Shown: piece after piece, positions 61,586 to 64,000 of the stretch
How positions within the stretch are numbered: the first letter of the stretch is position 1
Layout: each line of letters opens with the position of its first letter
Assembly (NCBI GenBank): GCA_027491915.1
Contig: JAOZGC010000002.1
Coordinates: forward strand, 62,001 to 126,000
Direction: 5' to 3'
Source: Thermoproteota archaeon
GTDB taxonomy: Archaea; Korarchaeota; Korarchaeia; Korarchaeales; Korarchaeaceae
Length of the DNA stretch: 64,000 bases
The notes under the pieces: generated by a model
What the model saw: only the letters and a program-made list of their open reading frames with translations
The model's database searches: none
Told to the model about the DNA's origin: nothing
Program-made: the position numbers and the translations under genes

Positions 61586-61659
61586 GGGGCCGTGGTCTAG
61601 CTTGGTAGGATGCCGGCCTTGGGAGCCGGCGGCCGTGGGTTCAAATCCCACCGGCCCCA
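61586..61659 (+). tRNA. tRNA-Pro(TGG)
   Basis: Acceptor GGGGCCG/CGGCCCC, anticodon stem CCGGC/GCCGG around CTTGGGA (anticodon TGG), T arm GTGGG-TTCAAAT-CCCAC, discriminator A and encoded CCA (61660-61662). No intron. AT-rich gaattttattg near 61550-61560 is promoter-like. Confidence 0.95.
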
Positions 61660-61730
61660 CCATCAAGATAGGAGCTGGGTGGGCCTAGGCTGAGAAGAAA
61701 CCTAAAATACACCCGGGCGGCTCCTCTCGA

Positions 61731-61830
61731 GCCGGGGTGCCCTAGCCCGGTAGGGGGCCGGCCTGCTAAGTGTCACCGCGGACAGCCGGTGGCCCAATGG
61801 GCCGCGCGGGTTCGAATCCCGCCCCCGGCG
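61731..61830 (+). tRNA. tRNA-Ser(GCT) with intron
   Basis: Class II tRNA: acceptor GCCGGGG/CCCCGGC, discriminator G (typical of serine), anticodon stem CCGGC/GCCGG around CTGCTAA (anticodon GCT), long variable arm GGCCC-AAT-GGGCC, T arm GCGGG-TTCGAAT-CCCGC. An intron of 15 bases follows position 37. CCA is not encoded. Confidence 0.9.
61769..61783 (+). other. tRNA-Ser intron at position 37/38
   Basis: A 15-base insert (AGTGTCACCGCGGAC) after CTGCTA. Its removal restores the loop CTGCTAA and the CCGGC/GCCGG stem. Confidence 0.8.
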
Positions 61831-61835
61831 CTCTC

Positions 61836-61926
61836 GGGCCGGTGGTCTAGGGGTATGACGCCGCCCTTACACGTCGATTGGCGGAGGAAGAGGCGGAGGT
61901 CGGGGGTTCGAGTCCCCCCCGGCCCA
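61836..61926 (+). tRNA. tRNA-Val(TAC) with intron
   Basis: Acceptor GGGCCGG/CCGGCCC, anticodon stem CCGCC/GGCGG around CTTACAA (anticodon TAC), T arm GGGGG-TTCGAGT-CCCCC, discriminator A, CCA not encoded. A 19-base intron follows position 37. It starts only five bases after tRNA-Ser, so the two must share a transcript. Confidence 0.9.
61872..61890 (+). other. tRNA-Val intron at position 37/38
   Basis: A 19-base insert (CGTCGATTGGCGGAGGAAG) after CTTACA. It contains a copy of the GGCGGAGG sequence also found at the 3' half of the anticodon stem, so two alternative pairings of the 5' stem are possible before splicing. Confidence 0.8.
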
Positions 61927-61957
61927 CTTTCCACATCTTGGGGGCCGCGGTGATTCC

Positions 61958-63544
61958 ATGGCTAGGAGGATCGGGATCCTGGAGGAGGGAGGATTCTACG
62001 ACAGGGATCCGAGGAACTATGATCTCAGGGTTGCGGTGGTTTTTCCAGGGCCCTACAAAGAATCAATCAACTCCCTTGGCCATCAGCTGATCTACTTCCT
62101 GGCGAACTCGGTTGAGGGGGTCATGGCAGAGAGGTTCACGTCGGACATACCCGGTTCCGTAGAATCCGGCTCAAAACTGCGTGATTTTGACGTTGTGTTG
62201 GCCTCCGTTCACTACGAAGGGCAGATCCACGTTCTGCTGCGGATGCTCGCGAGGGAAGGGATATTGAGTCCCGGTTCCGGCGATCGCCCAATCGTGATGG
62301 CCGGGGGCCCTGCTCTTAGTAATCCCCTACCTGCCTCCGTCTTTCTAGACGGAGTTTTCCTAGGAGATGGGGAGAGATCCGTCCCTGCCGCCATCAGGAC
62401 GCTGGCCCAGGGGGGGAGCCCTTCAGATCTATCCGGTTACGGGGTCTACACCGGGGAGGGGAGGGTGAGGTTCGAGAGATCACCCATGGACTTCCTCCCA
62501 CCGAGGCAGCTTAGGGCGATCCTCCCCGACGGCAGACGGAACCCATTCCTCTTGGAGGTATCCAGGGGGTGCTCTAACGGGTGCAGGTTCTGCCTCATGG
62601 GATGGATCCAGCGTCCCAGGAGGGACAGGAGCTGGTCCGAACTCAGATCTCAGGTTGACCTGGCCAGGGAATTGGGATACGAGAGGATATACCTCATAGG
62701 GAGCGACGTCCTAGGGAACCCGAGATCTCTCGACCTGATGAGTTACATCTTGGACAGGGGACTGAGCTTCTCCTTGCCGTCCATCAGGGCCGACAGGATC
62801 TCCCAGGATCTGCTGGAGATCATCAGGATGGCCAGAATAAAGAGCGTCTCGCTCGCCCCGGAGACCGGGAGCCTCAACCTGGCCAAGTCAATAAACAAAC
62901 CGGTGGATCCGGATATCTACATCTCGACCGCCAGTGACCTCAGAAACGCCGGGGTCAGGAGGATTAAAGCCTATTTCATTCTGGGCCTACCCTTTGAATC
63001 TGAGGAGGACGTCTTGGAATCCGCCCGCCTCGCGTCCAAGATGTCCTCCCCCGGAAATCCCATCAAGGTAACGATAAGCCACTTCGTCCCCAAACCTCAC
63101 ACGCCGTTCGAGCGCCTCCCCATGATCCCTCCGGGCAATTACAGGGAGAGGGTGAGGCTGTTCAGGAGCCACTACGACGGCCCCATAAACGTCATGCATC
63201 CGGGGAGAGCGGCCGTTCAGGCCGCCCTTTGTCTTGGAGACGAGTCCATCGGCAAGATCGCCGTCTCGGCCGCCAGCAGACCTTTCTCCAAATATTCTTA
63301 CTGGAAGATCGCCAGGAGAGAGGGGATAGATCTCGACCGGCTGGTCTACGGGGAGAGGCCTGCTCCCTGGCGCGACGCCGTCGACGTGGGGGTGAGGGCC
63401 GAATTCTTGGAGGAAGAGGCAGATAGGGCCGTTATTGGGGAGATTACTCCATCCTGCGACGAATACTGCTCCCTGTGCGGCGCGTGTCCCCTGGGGTTCC
63501 CCGAGCGAGACGGGGCCACCCGTACATCGAGGCCAGGGCCATGA
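61958..63544 (+). CDS. B12-binding-type radical SAM protein
   Basis: A 528-residue radical SAM enzyme. The first about 180 residues resemble a cobalamin-binding-type Rossmann domain (VVFPGPYKESINSLG; VMAGGPALSNPLP). The cluster motif is CSNGCRFC near residue 204 and the barrel continues with SVSLAPETGS and AYFILGLPFESEEDV. A C-terminal CDEYCSLCGAC near residue 504 suggests a second metal or cluster site. The substrate is unknown. It begins 32 bases after tRNA-Val. Its end overlaps the convergent NTPase gene by 101 bases. Confidence 0.85.
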   Translation: MARRIGILEEGGFYDRDPRNYDLRVAVVFPGPYKESINSLGHQLIYFLANSVEGVMAERFTSDIPGSVESGSKLRDFDVVLASVHYEGQIHVLLRMLAREGILSPGSGDRPIVMAGGPALSNPLPASVFLDGVFLGDGERSVPAAIRTLAQGGSPSDLSGYGVYTGEGRVRFERSPMDFLPPRQLRAILPDGRRNPFLLEVSRGCSNGCRFCLMGWIQRPRRDRSWSELRSQVDLARELGYERIYLIGSDVLGNPRSLDLMSYILDRGLSFSLPSIRADRISQDLLEIIRMARIKSVSLAPETGSLNLAKSINKPVDPDIYISTASDLRNAGVRRIKAYFILGLPFESEEDVLESARLASKMSSPGNPIKVTISHFVPKPHTPFERLPMIPPGNYRERVRLFRSHYDGPINVMHPGRAAVQAALCLGDESIGKIAVSAASRPFSKYSYWKIARREGIDLDRLVYGERPAPWRDAVDVGVRAEFLEEEADRAVIGEITPSCDEYCSLCGACPLGFPERDGATRTSRPGP

Positions 63545-64000
63545 GGACCCCGTGCTCGTACAGGCCCGTCCTGTCCACCGCTCCCCCGGTGAGGAACCCT
63601 ATGGCGCCCTTACCCCTCTTGGCCTCAGGTTCTCCGGTGAGCTGGGCGATAACGTCCCCCAACTCTTCCCCACGGATCAGCCTCTCGAGGATCTCGGGCG
63701 GGCACTCAAACAGCCCCGAGAAACCCCTCCCGACGGTGCCGTCCCTAGCCACCACGTAGACCAGCCCGCCGAGGTAGTGGACGCCCGCTACCCTCACGAC
63801 TCCGCCCTCTATGCCCACCCCGAAATCAGCTCTGGCAACGATCTCCATCGCCCTCTCCGCCCTGTTCTTTGCCCCCCTCAATACCTCCGAGTAGAAGGGC
63901 TCCGGCGAGGTCCCGCTGCTGACTTTAACCGCCTTTACCTCGGGGATTTCTCCGAAGAAGGCTCCAAAGGCCCTCTTCACCGCGTTGACCTTAACCGGAT
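63444..64000 (-). CDS. DUF84 inosine/xanthosine triphosphatase-like NTPase, partial
   Basis: A house-cleaning NTPase family protein cut by the right edge. The frame continues past the nominal GTG at 63980 to the window end as PVKVNAVKRAFGAFF, matching the family opening NPVKVNAV. GVGIEGGVV, GGLVYVVARDG and RGKGAIGFLTGGAVDRTGLYEHGVLMAL, in pieces, follow. The last about 25 residues are basic and unlike the family core, and this stretch overlaps the radical SAM gene. Confidence 0.85.
   Translation of the reverse strand, partial: PVKVNAVKRAFGAFFGEIPEVKAVKVSSGTSPEPFYSEVLRGAKNRAERAMEIVARADFGVGIEGGVVRVAGVHYLGGLVYVVARDGTVGRGFSGLFECPPEILERLIRGEELGDVIAQLTGEPEAKRGKGAIGFLTGGAVDRTGLYEHGVLMALASMYGWPRLARGTPGDTRRTGSSIRRRME

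Noticed and set aside
61731-61926. Split or permuted tRNA genes
   Set aside because: Both halves of the Ser and Val tRNAs are in normal order and a simple intron at 37/38 explains the insert.

Overview
The window reads as a dense, high-GC archaeal chromosome segment. Archaeal information-processing genes are everywhere: TFB, TBP, TFE alpha, RpoP, RpoK, Alba, a thermosome subunit, MBF1, archaeosine transglycosylase, class I lysyl-tRNA synthetase and an A-type ATP synthase. TATA boxes sit about 25 nt upstream of several genes, GTG and TTG starts are common, and three tRNAs carry canonical 37/38 introns. A crenactin gene points to the TACK superphylum, while a four-OB-fold RPA with a zinc finger argues against ordinary Crenarchaeota. 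A thermophilic Korarchaeota- or Aigarchaeota-like lineage is my best guess, but that is inference only.

Layout. 0-3 kb: a cut-off gene, a small winged-helix protein, tgtA, dephospho-CoA kinase, tRNA-Pro(GGG). 3-7 kb: a compact type IV pilus-like locus (ATPase, frameshifted TadC/FlaJ platform, short prepilin peptidase, one pilin) and a GT2 glycosyltransferase. 7-12.3 kb: tfb, rpoP, signal peptidase, then tbp with a DUF89 protein, AMMECR1 and a MurG-like glycosyltransferase. 12.3-19.4 kb (minus): alba, lysS and a coiled-coil protein; thermosome-rpoK; and an operon of a UDP-GlcNAc 2-epimerase fused to an RCK_C-like domain, two tiny DUF131 membrane proteins and a hexulose-phosphate synthase-like enzyme. 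19.4-28.5 kb: ATP synthase, with atpI and atpK on plus and atpF-H-E-A-B-D-C as a minus operon. 28.5-36.7 kb: tRNA-Leu, a CYTH protein, MTA/SAH deaminase, a secreted metalloprotease, porDAB, two small unknown genes, an arginase-family enzyme and an ECF-like membrane protein. 36.7-46.8 kb: hflX, a UbiD-family decarboxylase, asnS, the rtcA-rpa-xpf operon, ogt, crenactin, DUF72. 46.8-56 kb: ribose-1,5-bisphosphate isomerase facing a highly diverged RuBisCO-like protein, Clp1-family RNA kinase, glycerate kinase, TRAM and TrmB proteins, EndoQ-like nuclease, DUF2110 and TFE. 56-64 kb: tRNAs, HIT protein, MBF1, a degenerate Obg-like GTPase, rpiA, a decayed adenine methyltransferase, a cluster of four tRNAs (three with introns), a radical-SAM protein and a cut-off DUF84 NTPase.

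The most unusual points are the RuBisCO-like protein that has apparently lost the RuBisCO catalytic residues next to R15P isomerase, the epimerase-RCK_C fusion with its DUF131 partners, the catalytically eroded DUF89 and Obg-like proteins, the frameshift in the pilus platform gene, and a strongly expressed-looking 48-residue gene of unknown role. No CRISPR array, insertion sequence or rRNA was seen. All homology calls are from motif reading by eye, without database searches.
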